Below, piece by piece: positions 17,437 to 25,746 of a stretch of 64,000 bases of DNA; within the stretch, counting starts at the first letter, position 1, and each line of letters starts with the position of its first letter. Source of the DNA: an uncultured Collinsella sp. (GTDB lineage: Bacteria; Actinomycetota; Coriobacteriia; Coriobacteriales; Coriobacteriaceae); the NCBI GenBank assembly GCA_900541145.1, contig UQIH01000001.1:186001-250000 (forward strand), read 5' to 3'. The translations under genes and the position numbers were made by a program. The notes below the pieces were generated by a model. It was not told the origin of the DNA. It made no database searches and was given only the letters and a program-made list of their open reading frames with translations.

Positions 17437-18465
17437 CTAACCCCGTATGTCCCTAACAGTCGAGCGTTCGACCAGCGTACTCGGCACATGAATCGCCTCG
17501 ATAGACGAACTCTCTCCAATCGCCGCCTCAAACGCAAGCTTACCGACACCGCGCAAATCAAATCGCAGCGTCGTCAGCCGATTGTGAGGAACAAGTCCCT
17601 CGAGTGCGTCGTCGATACCAACCACGCTCACGTCGTCGGGCACGGACAGGCCCGCGTTCTCGAGCGCGGCGATAACGCCCAGCGCCATCTGGTCATTTGC
17701 CGCAAGCACGGCAGTCGGCGCCTGCGACCCGCCGGCAAGCACCTCGGCCGCAATCCGCTCGCCCATGGCGTACCCACTGTCCGCACTCCAATCGCCACGC
17801 AGCATCGGAGCGGCATCGACATGAGCACGACCCAGCGTATCGCGCCAACCGGCCTCACGAAAACGCGAGGAAATCGAGTTTTCCGGACCCGCCACAAACC
17901 GCATATTCGAGTGACCATGTTCCAGCAGATAATTGGTCAACAGCTCGCACGAACCATACTGGTCGGAGTCGATCGTCGTGCAGCGCGGATGCGCATACAT
18001 GGACAGGATGACCGTTCGCACTCCCGGCTGGGGAACAAACTCCTCAAAATCGGGAGCCATGCGGTTCATGTTGAGAATCATGCCGTCGACGGGTCGCTCG
18101 ACCATGCGGCGCGAGGCATCGGCAAGTGTATAGGGCTTGTCGCCGCCCATCTCGATCATAGTGACGGCAAAATCGTGCTCGCGCGCCGCTTGCATGATAC
18201 CCTCGAGCGTCGCCAGGTTACCGACACGTGTGATGTTGTACATGCACAGGCCAATAGAACGATACGACCCGCCGCGCAACGCCGCTCCAGCAAAATTGGG
18301 ACGAAAGCCCAGCTCTTCCATGGCGGCCAGCACACGCTTGCGCGTCTTTTCCGTCACGTTGGGCGTACCGTTGACCACGCGAGACACAGTCTGGCGGCTC
18401 ACGCCAGCGAGCGCCGCAACCTCTGCCGCGCTCGCCGAATGACCATTCCTTGTCTGCTGAGCCAT
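17437..18465 (-). CDS. LacI-family repressor 3 (GH1/EIICB module 2)
   Basis: A LacI/GalR-family repressor of about 342 aa. The HTH (recognition helix phrase VSRQTVSR, specificity pair Arg-Gln) is at about residues 14-58, with a sugar-sensing core behind it. The start is uncertain: ATG 18465 has GGAAGG only 1 nt away, GTG 18474 is possible, and ATG 18522 would overlap an operator. It faces the module 2 GH1 gene. Three TGTTAACGTGCTCATT-type operators lie between (18527, 18659, 18681), the first immediately upstream of its own start. Confidence 0.88.
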   Translation of the reverse strand: MAQQTRNGHSASAAEVAALAGVSRQTVSRVVNGTPNVTEKTRKRVLAAMEELGFRPNFAGAALRGGSYRSIGLCMYNITRVGNLATLEGIMQAAREHDFAVTMIEMGGDKPYTLADASRRMVERPVDGMILNMNRMAPDFEEFVPQPGVRTVILSMYAHPRCTTIDSDQYGSCELLTNYLLEHGHSNMRFVAGPENSISSRFREAGWRDTLGRAHVDAAPMLRGDWSADSGYAMGERIAAEVLAGGSQAPTAVLAANDQMALGVIAALENAGLSVPDDVSVVGIDDALEGLVPHNRLTTLRFDLRGVGKLAFEAAIGESSSIEAIHVPSTLVERSTVRDIRG

Positions 18466-18526
18466 GCCTTCCACGCTAACCTGCTTCCCAACTATTCCCC
18501 GCGCCCATGGCGCATCGTACATACAT

Positions 18527-18696
18527 CGATAACGTGCTCATGATACCCGAGCCATATACCACAACATGAAAACTTCTGTCAATCAAAACCGCTTACCGAA
18601 CAAATACAACCGTTCGCGGCTGTTTGAAGTTGTTTTGTTTCTATACATCCCAGCCGGATGTTAACGTGCTCATTGTCAAATGTTCACGTGCTCATT
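18527..18696. promoter_or_regulatory. Three LacI-3 operators between LacI-3 and the module 2 GH1 gene
   Basis: CGATAACGTGCTCATGA (18527-18543), TGTTAACGTGCTCATT (18659-18674) and TGTTCACGTGCTCATT (18681-18696). The last two are direct repeats 22 bp apart, two helical turns, so two dimers could bind one face. ACCGCTTACCG at 18588-18598 runs into a degenerate GAACA-N5-AACCG (18598-18612). Confidence 0.78.
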
Positions 18697-18777
18697 TTGG
18701 TTCTAATCATTTTAAGATAGTGTTTATCGGGCTTTTTCACCGCTGAACGCTAACCAGGGAGCCTCCTGAGCGCAAAC

Positions 18778-18792
18778 GCACAATATCGAACA
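18778..18792 (+). promoter_or_regulatory. Candidate LacR site just upstream of the module 2 GH1 gene
   Basis: GCACA-ATATC-GAACA fits the 10-bp direct-repeat pattern seen at lacA, lacF and lacR. It lies about 24 bp before the start codon, probably within the 5' leader, so binding would block elongation or initiation. Confidence 0.3.
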
Positions 18793-18815
18793 GCGAGACG
18801 AGAGGGTGTATGCAT

Positions 18816-20258
18816 ATGTCTTTGCTAAACCGCGTACAGCAGCTGCCGAAGGGCTTTGTTTGGGGCGCCGCAACCGCCGCGTACCAAACGGAAGGTTCCA
18901 CGAAGGTGGCAGGCAAGGGTAAGACCATGTGGGACGATTACCTTGTCGCCCAGGGTCGCTTTTTGCCCGACCCGGCCAGTGATTTCTACAACCGCTACGA
19001 GGAGGATATCCGCCTTTCTGCCGAGCATGGACTCAACGCCATCCGTGTGTCCATCGCCTGGACCCGCATCTTCCCCAACGGCGACGATGCCGAGCCCCTC
19101 GCCGAGGGCGTTAAGCACTACCACGAGCTGTTCGCCTGCTGCAAAAAGTATGGCGTCGAGCCCTATGTGTCCCTGCATCACTTTGACTCCCCCGCCGCCC
19201 TGTTCAACCAGGGCGACTGGCTCAACCGCAAGACCGTCGACGCCTATGTGCGCTATGCCGAGTTCTGCTTCCGCGAGTTCCGCGAGGTCAAGAATTGGTT
19301 CACCATCAACGAGCTCATCAGCCTCTCGCACTCCCAATACATCCAAGGCAACTTCCCGCCCAACCATCACTTTGATGTGACGAGCGGCATCCAGAGCCAG
19401 CACAACGAGCTCGTTGCCCACGCCCGCGCCGTCAACCTGTATAAGGATCTTGACGAGACCGAGCACCTGGGCGGACGCATTGGCATGGTCAACGTCTTGA
19501 CGCCGGCATATCCTGCCACCGACTCGCCCGCCGACCAGCACGCCGCCGACCTGTACAACGCCTTCTACACCGACTTCATCATGGACGGCGCCTTCCTGGG
19601 TCACTACTCCGCGCGCACTCTCTCACTCATCAACGAGATTCTGCGTGCCAACAACGCCACACTTACGGTTGAGGACAGCGACATGGAGGAGCTCGCCAAG
19701 GCGGCGCCCCGCAACGATATGTTCGGCCTCAACTACTATCAGTCGGCGTTTATCGCCGCCTACGATGGCGAGTCCACCAACAGCTTTAACGGCACCGGAG
19801 ACAAGGGCACCTCGTGCTTTAAGTTTAAGGGCGTCGGGCAGCAGGTCGATATGCCGGGTATCCCCACCACCGACTGGGATTGGCTCATCTACCCGCAAGG
19901 CCTCTACGACACGCTCAAGCACATCAGCGCCACCTATCCCAACCTCCCCGTCATCTATATCACCGAAAACGGCCTGGGCCACAAGGACCCCGAGCCCGAC
20001 GCAAACGGCATCGTCGCCGATCCCGAGCGCATCGACTTTGTCGACCAGCACATGGAGAAGGTGCTCCAGGCGCGCGCCGAGGGCGTCGACGTCCAGGGCT
20101 ACTTTATCTGGAGCCTGCAGGACCAGTTCTCGTGGGCCAATGGCTATAACAAGCGCTACGGCCTGTTCTACATCGACTTCGACACGCAAAAACGCTACAT
20201 CAAGCAGTCGGCACTCTGGTACAAGGAGCTCGCCGACACTATGGCGGACGCGCAGTAG
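18816..20258 (+). CDS. 6-phospho-beta-galactosidase-like GH1 enzyme, module 2
   Basis: A 480-aa GH1 enzyme. Acid/base Glu166 is in a TINE variant of TFNE, nucleophile Glu384 in ITENG, and Ser439/Lys446/Tyr448 (SWANGYNKRY) bind the 6-phosphate. It is more divergent than the other two GH1 genes (N-terminal phrase TEGSTKVAGKGK instead of VEGETRTHGKGK), so it may prefer a different phospho-glycoside. ATG 18816 is 9 nt from GAGGG; ATG 18810 is also in frame but too close to it. The EIICB follows after 176 nt. Confidence 0.9.
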   Translation: MSLLNRVQQLPKGFVWGAATAAYQTEGSTKVAGKGKTMWDDYLVAQGRFLPDPASDFYNRYEEDIRLSAEHGLNAIRVSIAWTRIFPNGDDAEPLAEGVKHYHELFACCKKYGVEPYVSLHHFDSPAALFNQGDWLNRKTVDAYVRYAEFCFREFREVKNWFTINELISLSHSQYIQGNFPPNHHFDVTSGIQSQHNELVAHARAVNLYKDLDETEHLGGRIGMVNVLTPAYPATDSPADQHAADLYNAFYTDFIMDGAFLGHYSARTLSLINEILRANNATLTVEDSDMEELAKAAPRNDMFGLNYYQSAFIAAYDGESTNSFNGTGDKGTSCFKFKGVGQQVDMPGIPTTDWDWLIYPQGLYDTLKHISATYPNLPVIYITENGLGHKDPEPDANGIVADPERIDFVDQHMEKVLQARAEGVDVQGYFIWSLQDQFSWANGYNKRYGLFYIDFDTQKRYIKQSALWYKELADTMADAQ

Positions 20259-20279
20259 CGCATCGCCTCGCTTTCCCCC

Positions 20280-20326
20280 GAGAGGGGAGCGGCCCTATGC
20301 GATACAAACCCAGCCGCTCCCCTCTC
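20280..20326 (+). terminator. Intercistronic hairpin between the module 2 GH1 and EIICB genes
   Basis: The perfect 13-bp stem GAGAGGGGAGCGG / CCGCTCCCCTCTC has a 21-base loop and no T run after it. Attenuation or mRNA protection is likelier than complete termination, since the EIICB has no obvious separate promoter. Confidence 0.6.
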
Positions 20327-20434
20327 TCCCCCTGGGACCGACCCCGCCTGCACCCGGGCTTTTAGCAAGCGGGAGACCATATAGGTTTTCAACGTCCATG
20401 CCATTAAGATTTCATGCAAAGAGGAGCGTGAACT

Positions 20435-22195
20435 ATGGAATCGATCGTTAAGTTCTTGGAGAAAGGTCAGCCGTACTTCGACAAGGTCTCTAAGAACATC
20501 TACCTTCAGGCCATTAAAGACGGCTTTTTGGCAGCAATGCCCATCATCCTGTCTTCTTCTGTCTTCCTGCTTATTTCGACCCTGCCGGGCGTTGTCGCCA
20601 CGGTCGGCGGCTTTACGCTGCCCGACTGGTGGAACGTCGACGTCGTGAACTTCTGCAACAAGGTTTACAACTTCACGATGGGCGTCGTGGGCATCATGGT
20701 CGCCGGCACCACCGCAAGCGCGCTGACCGGCTCCAAGAACCGCCGCATGCCTGCCGGCAAGGCCATCAACGCCACGAGCACCATGGTCGCCGCCATGTGC
20801 GCTATGCTCATCTTGGCCGTTACCCAGACGAGTGCCAAGATCGACGGCGCCGATGTCTCGGTGTTCTTTACCGACAACATGGGCACCAAGGGCCTACTGA
20901 GCTCCTTTGTCGCCGCATTTGCCACGGTCAACATCTATGCCTTCTGCATTAAGCGAGACATCACCATCAAGCTGCCCAAAGAAGTCCCCGGCGCCATCGC
21001 CCAGAACTTCCGCGACATCTTCGCCTTCAGCTTCTCCATCCTGTTTGTCGCCGTCATCGACGTTATCTGCCGCACCTGCTTGGCCGTCCCGTTTGCCAAC
21101 GTCATCTCCACGCTGGTGAGCCCGCTGTTCGCCGCTGCCGATTCCTACGCCGGCCTCGCCCTCATCTGGTTCATGATCCCGCTGTTCTGGTTCATGGGCA
21201 TCCACGGCCCCTCGGTCGTTAAGCCTGCCCTCAACGCCGCGCTGTTTGGCAACATCACCACCAACCTCGCCACGCTGCAGGCCGGCGGTCACCCCGCCCT
21301 CGCCCTGACCGAGAACTTCGGTAACTACATCGGCGAACTCGGCGGCACCGGCGCCACGTTCATTGTCCCGATCATCTTCCTGCTCTTTATGCGCTCCAAG
21401 CAGCTCAAGGCCGTCGGCAAAGCCTCTGTCGTACCCGTGATGTTCGCCGTCAACGAACCGCTGCTGTTCGCCGCGCCCATCATCCTCAACCCGTACTTCC
21501 TGATCCCGTTCCTGTTTGCCCCCGTGGCCAACGTCCTCATTGGTAAGTTCTTCATCGACTTTTTGGGCATGAACGGCTTTATCTATGCCATGCCGTGGGC
21601 ACTCCCCGGACCGATCGGCACCTTCATCGACACCAACTTCCAGCCGATCTCTCTGGTCCTGGTTGTCGTCCTGCTGGTCGTTGACTTCTTAATCTACTAC
21701 CCGTTCTGCAAGGCCTACGACAACGTCCTGTGCAAGCAGGAGGCCGAGACCCTGGCCGAAGAAGAGGCCGAGGAGACCAAGGCCGTCAAGACCGCTGCCG
21801 CCCCCGCCGTTGAGGCTCCTGTTGTCGAGACCGCTTCTGCCACTGAGGCCTCCGCAGCTCCGTCCGCCCTTAAGGGCAAGGATCTGAGGGTTCTGGTTCT
21901 GTGCGCTGGCGCCGGCACCTCTGCACTGCTCGCCAACGCGCTTAAGGAAGGCGCCGACGAGCTGGGCATCGACATTACCGCCAACGCCGGTGCCTACGGC
22001 AGCCACTACGCCATCATGGACCAGTACAACGTCATCGTCCTGGCTCCGCAGGTTCGCACCTATTACAACGAGATGAAGGCCGACACCGACCGCCTGGGCA
22101 TCACGCTGCTGTCGCCCAAGGGCAAACAGTACATCGACCTCACTAAGGATCCCAAGGGTGCCGTCGCCTGGATCGAGGAAAACCTCGAGGCATAA
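20435..22195 (+). CDS. PTS lactose-family EIICB permease (module 2)
   Basis: A 586-aa EIICB. The EIIC domain (about 1-425) has MGIHGPSVV and FAVNEPLLFAAPIILNP. A Glu/Ala-rich linker (about 430-480) precedes EIIB with Cys490 in VLVLCAGAGTSALLAN. It belongs with the GH1 gene upstream and is presumably driven from the same LacI-3-controlled promoter. No EIIA is encoded nearby, so LacF is the likely phosphate donor. The substrate is probably a beta-galactoside; sequence does not say which. Confidence 0.92.
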   Translation: MESIVKFLEKGQPYFDKVSKNIYLQAIKDGFLAAMPIILSSSVFLLISTLPGVVATVGGFTLPDWWNVDVVNFCNKVYNFTMGVVGIMVAGTTASALTGSKNRRMPAGKAINATSTMVAAMCAMLILAVTQTSAKIDGADVSVFFTDNMGTKGLLSSFVAAFATVNIYAFCIKRDITIKLPKEVPGAIAQNFRDIFAFSFSILFVAVIDVICRTCLAVPFANVISTLVSPLFAAADSYAGLALIWFMIPLFWFMGIHGPSVVKPALNAALFGNITTNLATLQAGGHPALALTENFGNYIGELGGTGATFIVPIIFLLFMRSKQLKAVGKASVVPVMFAVNEPLLFAAPIILNPYFLIPFLFAPVANVLIGKFFIDFLGMNGFIYAMPWALPGPIGTFIDTNFQPISLVLVVVLLVVDFLIYYPFCKAYDNVLCKQEAETLAEEEAEETKAVKTAAAPAVEAPVVETASATEASAAPSALKGKDLRVLVLCAGAGTSALLANALKEGADELGIDITANAGAYGSHYAIMDQYNVIVLAPQVRTYYNEMKADTDRLGITLLSPKGKQYIDLTKDPKGAVAWIEENLEA

Positions 22196-22227
22196 GACGC
22201 TGACGCCACCTGCCGCTCGCAGAAAAA

Positions 22228-22270
22228 AAATGGCCCGTGCATCGATGCGTGATGCGCGGGCCATTTTGTT
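22228..22270 (+). terminator. Terminator after module 2
   Basis: The stem AAAATGGCCCG(T)GCAT / ATGCGCGGGCCATTTT has flanking A and T runs and is usable from both sides. Confidence 0.85.
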
Positions 22271-22290
22271 TAGACCGCACCCGTCCTCCT

Positions 22291-22595
22291 GTTCATCTTA
22301 ATCTGTAACATCTAGCCGAGTTTTTGGGTCCCAGCTGTTACAGATCGAGGTGAACGCACAGGCCAAGCCAAAAATCTCAATCTGTAACATGTAGACCGCT
22401 TTTGACCGCTTAGATGTTACAGATCGAGACAAACAGATGGGTCAATCCAATCAATCTAGATCTGTAACACCTGGCTGGTCATTTCACTCCTAACTGTTAC
22501 AGATCGAGACAAACGGAATAAGCCGGGCCGAATTGTCTAAATCTGTAACATCTAGCCGAGTTTTCGGGTCCCACCTGTTACAGATTTAGACGAGC
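22291..22595. repeat. Palindromic CTGTAACA/TGTTACAG element, tetrad 1
   Basis: Four units at 22291-22355, 22375-22434, 22455-22514 and 22533-22595, starts 84, 80 and 78 bp apart. Units 1 and 4 are the TCTAGCCGAG type, unit 2 the CGTAG/GTAGACCGC type, and unit 3 a divergent centre (CTGGCTGGTC). The stretch lies between the convergent module 2 EIICB and LacI-4 and fills almost the whole gap. Confidence 0.88.
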
Positions 22596-22608
22596 AGGCC
22601 GAGCACGT

Positions 22609-23619
22609 CTACGCCCGCAGGTCCCTTACGCTGGAACGCTCGACCAACACGCCCGAGACGAGCGTACGGCTTCTGGAGCTCGGGGCTTCCAGACCTGCGA
22701 CGACCTCGTTAAGCGCACGGATGCCCAGTTCGCGGTGGCGAAACTTCACCGACGTCAGAATCGAGTTGGGAATCGTCTTGTAGAGCTCATCGTCGAAGCC
22801 GATCACGGACACGTCGTCGGGCACATTGAGCCCTTTGTCACGTAGAGCCATCATCACGCCGTTTGCCATGCAGTCGTTAGCAGCGAGGACCGCCGTGCAA
22901 TCGGGTTTATCGGCAAGCACAAGGCCCGCGGCATAGCCACTATCCGCATTCCAATCGCCTTGCAGAGGCTCGGGCGGCTCAATGCCACGTGCCTCGAGTG
23001 CCGCTCGCCAACCTTTCATACGGCACTGGCTCGACAGTGACTCTTTCTTACCAGAGACGAAGTACACGTTCTTGTGCCCGTGGTTCAAGAAGTACTCGCA
23101 CGCCATGCGCGCGCCGCCCTCTTGGTCGTCACTGACGGTAGAGCAGGTAGGATGTTCCATCGGTGTGATAATCACCGTCTTGAGGTCTTTCGGCGCCTCA
23201 AAGGTATCAAAGTCATCGACCATCTGGCGCAGGTTGAAAATCATGCCGTCGACGGGGAGCTGCGACATCCTACGCGCCGCTTCGGCAAGGGTCATCTTCT
23301 CCCCCGCCCGCTTTTTGATCATCGTAAGAGCAAAGCCTCGCTCTTCGGCGGCATCGGCGATACCGTCGATCATGTCCACGGCACCGCCCGACAAGTGGAA
23401 CAGCACGACGCCGATGCACCCGTAACGGCCCAACTTGAGCGAACGCGCGGCAAAGTTGGCTCGAAACCCGAGCGCCTCCATGGCCGAATGAACCTTATCG
23501 CGTGTCGACTCTCGCACGCTATCGGGCTCGTTAATCACGCGCGAAACCGTCTTGAGAGAAACACCAGCGGCAATCGCCACATCATTCATTGAGACATTTT
23601 TCTTGTCCATCGTTGCCAC
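22609..23619 (-). CDS. LacI-family repressor 4 (EIICB/GH1 module 3)
   Basis: A LacI/GalR-family repressor of about 336 aa with HTH at the N-terminus (recognition helix phrase VSLKTVSR, specificity pair Leu-Lys) and a sugar-sensing core. GTG 23619 has GGAGA 5 nt upstream; ATG 23610 and ATG 23664 are alternatives. It faces the module 3 EIICB. Its operators include a perfect 18-bp palindrome at 23771-23788. The HTH pair and the operator both depart most from those of LacI-1 to LacI-3. Confidence 0.88.
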   Translation of the reverse strand: MATMDKKNVSMNDVAIAAGVSLKTVSRVINEPDSVRESTRDKVHSAMEALGFRANFAARSLKLGRYGCIGVVLFHLSGGAVDMIDGIADAAEERGFALTMIKKRAGEKMTLAEAARRMSQLPVDGMIFNLRQMVDDFDTFEAPKDLKTVIITPMEHPTCSTVSDDQEGGARMACEYFLNHGHKNVYFVSGKKESLSSQCRMKGWRAALEARGIEPPEPLQGDWNADSGYAAGLVLADKPDCTAVLAANDCMANGVMMALRDKGLNVPDDVSVIGFDDELYKTIPNSILTSVKFRHRELGIRALNEVVAGLEAPSSRSRTLVSGVLVERSSVRDLRA

Positions 23620-23690
23620 TGCTTCTCCAGTCGGTTTTACATCGCTTGTTTTGCGTTCTAGCATACACTACCTGCCTGACTGATAAATCA

Positions 23691-23788
23691 ACCGTTTACC
23701 GAACAATATCGACCGCTCACCCGTATATCCTTGTTGCTCTTCCAAAAATGTCTTACGTTGTCATTAACGAAATGACAACGTTGTCATT
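23691..23788. promoter_or_regulatory. LacI-4 operators and composite promoter elements
   Basis: AATGACAACGTTGTCATT at 23771-23788 is a perfect palindrome, and TGTCTTACGTTGTCATTA at 23749-23766 is a second copy 22 bp upstream. At 23691-23715, ACCGTTTACCG runs directly into GAACA-ATATC-GACCG, joining the two other recurring promoter motifs of the window. Confidence 0.78.
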
Positions 23789-23892
23789 TCGCAATGCCTT
23801 CCTTAAGCAGGAAGGTTTCCGGGCAGTCCTGACCATCCATCGACGACCAGTTCCATCCACATGCATCGCGCATCAAGTAGCAAAGGAGCTCT

Positions 23893-25671
23893 ATGGACGC
23901 CATCGTAAAGATGCTCGAAAAGCATCAACCGTTCTTTGAGAAGATCTCGAGGAACATATACCTCCAGGCCATCAAGGACGGATTCCTTGGGTGCATGCCC
24001 ATTGTCCTCACCTCTTCGATCTTTCTGCTCATTGCCACCCTTCCCGGCGTAGTCGGCGTCACGCTGCCCCAGCCGCTCATCGACTGGTGCAACAAGCTCT
24101 ACAACTTCACCATGGGCGTCATGGGCATCATGGTTGCCGGCACCACTGCCAAGAACTTCACGGCTTCCATGAACCGTCGCATGCCCGCCGGCAAAGTGCT
24201 CAACGACGGTTCCACCATGGTGGCCGCCCAGTGCAGCATGCTGCTGCTCGCAGTCACGCAGTTCACCACCAAGTTCAACGGCTCCGAGCTTTCGGTCTTC
24301 GATTGCACCAGCATGGGCACGCGCGGTCTGTTCTCGGCCTATATCGCCGCGTTCATTACCGTGTGGGTCTATAAGTTCTGCGTCTCGCGCGATCTGACCA
24401 TTAAGCTGCCTAAGGAGGTCCCGGGCGCCATCGCTCAGAACTTCCGCGACATCATCCCCTTTGGCGGTGCTGTCATCATCTGCGGCATCATCGATGTCGT
24501 CGTGCGCAACCTCATGGGCGTTCCGTTCTCCGAGCTGCTTATCAAACTGCTCTCCCCGCTCTTCACCGCTGCAGAAACCTATCCTGGCCTTATCCTTATC
24601 CAGGCAGCCACCGCGTTCTTCTGGTTTATCGGCGTCCACGGCCCCTCGATCGTCCAGCCGGGCATCGACCCCATCCGTCTTGCCAACCAGGCCGAGAACC
24701 TGCAGGTTCTGCTGGCCGGTGGCCACCCCGCCCACTCCCTCACCTTTAACATGTCGCTCGTGGGTGAGTTCGGCGGCACCGGCGCCACGTTCATCGTGCC
24801 GCTTCTGCTGATTCTCTTTATGAAGTCCAAGCAGCTCAAGGCCGTCGGTAAGGCCTCGATTGTTCCTGTTGCCTTCGCCGTCAACGAACCGCTGCTCTTT
24901 GGCGCGCCGATGATCCTTAACCCCTACATGCTCATCCCCTTTGTTGCCGCTGGTTGCGTCAACGTGAGTGTTGCCAAGTTCTTTATCGACAACGTGGGCA
25001 TGAACGGCTTCTCCTTCGTGGTGCCTTGGGCTACCCCTGCCCCCATCGGCATCTTCATCACCACGAACTTCCAGCTTATCGCCCTGGTATTTGTCGCGAT
25101 TATCATCTTGCTGGACGCCATCATCTACCTGCCGTTCTTGAAGGCATACGATAAGCTGCTCTGCGACCAGGAGGCCGAGCGCGCCGCCGAGCTGGGTCTC
25201 GAGTCCGATGGTGCCGCTGCCATCGCCGCCAACGCCCCTGCGCCCGCTGTCGAGCAGGCTACCGCTTCCGTCGAGACGACTGTTGCCGCCGCCGACAGCA
25301 AGCCTGTCGCCGATCAGCCCGAGCCCGCAGCCAACGCATCCGCTAAGAAGGATGTCGACGGTCTGAAGGTCCTCGTCCTGTGCGCCGGCGCCGGCACCTC
25401 TGCCATGCTTGCCAACGCCATCAAGGAAGGTGCTGCGCAGACCGGAGAGAACATCGCTTCCTCCGCAGGCGCCTATGGCCAGCACACTGCCATCATGGAT
25501 CAGTACGACGTCATCGTGCTCGCCCCGCAGGTTCGTAGCTACTACAACGACATGAAGGCCGACACCGATCGTCTGGGCATTAAGCTGCTCGCTCCCCGCG
25601 GTAAGGAATATATCGACCTTACCCGCGACCCCGCTGGCGCCATCAAGTGGCTCCGCGAGAACCTCGACTAG
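23893..25671 (+). CDS. PTS lactose-family EIICB permease (module 3)
   Basis: A 592-aa EIICB. EIIC (about 1-425) has IGVHGPSIV and FAVNEPLLFGAPMILNP. A Glu/Ala/Pro-rich linker (about 430-485) leads to EIIB with Cys497 in VLVLCAGAGTSAMLAN. AAAGGAG lies 4 nt before the ATG. It is followed by a GH1 gene after 75 nt. It is close to EIICB 2 and 4 throughout (shared MDAIVK/ESIVK N-terminus, LPKEVPGAIAQNFRDI), so these three are a recent paralogous set. Confidence 0.92.
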   Translation: MDAIVKMLEKHQPFFEKISRNIYLQAIKDGFLGCMPIVLTSSIFLLIATLPGVVGVTLPQPLIDWCNKLYNFTMGVMGIMVAGTTAKNFTASMNRRMPAGKVLNDGSTMVAAQCSMLLLAVTQFTTKFNGSELSVFDCTSMGTRGLFSAYIAAFITVWVYKFCVSRDLTIKLPKEVPGAIAQNFRDIIPFGGAVIICGIIDVVVRNLMGVPFSELLIKLLSPLFTAAETYPGLILIQAATAFFWFIGVHGPSIVQPGIDPIRLANQAENLQVLLAGGHPAHSLTFNMSLVGEFGGTGATFIVPLLLILFMKSKQLKAVGKASIVPVAFAVNEPLLFGAPMILNPYMLIPFVAAGCVNVSVAKFFIDNVGMNGFSFVVPWATPAPIGIFITTNFQLIALVFVAIIILLDAIIYLPFLKAYDKLLCDQEAERAAELGLESDGAAAIAANAPAPAVEQATASVETTVAAADSKPVADQPEPAANASAKKDVDGLKVLVLCAGAGTSAMLANAIKEGAAQTGENIASSAGAYGQHTAIMDQYDVIVLAPQVRSYYNDMKADTDRLGIKLLAPRGKEYIDLTRDPAGAIKWLRENLD

Positions 25672-25685
25672 TTCCTCCCTCTGTT

Positions 25686-25711
25686 GGTGCCCGGATCCCC
25701 AGTTCGGGCAC
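25686..25711 (+). terminator. Intercistronic hairpin between module 3 EIICB and GH1
   Basis: The stem GGTGCCCG / CGGGCACC lies in the 75-nt gap with no proper T run. It sits where the lacE-lacG hairpin sits in module 1. Confidence 0.55.
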
Positions 25712-25746
25712 CTCTCCCTATTCGTATCCCACAGAAAGGATGACTC

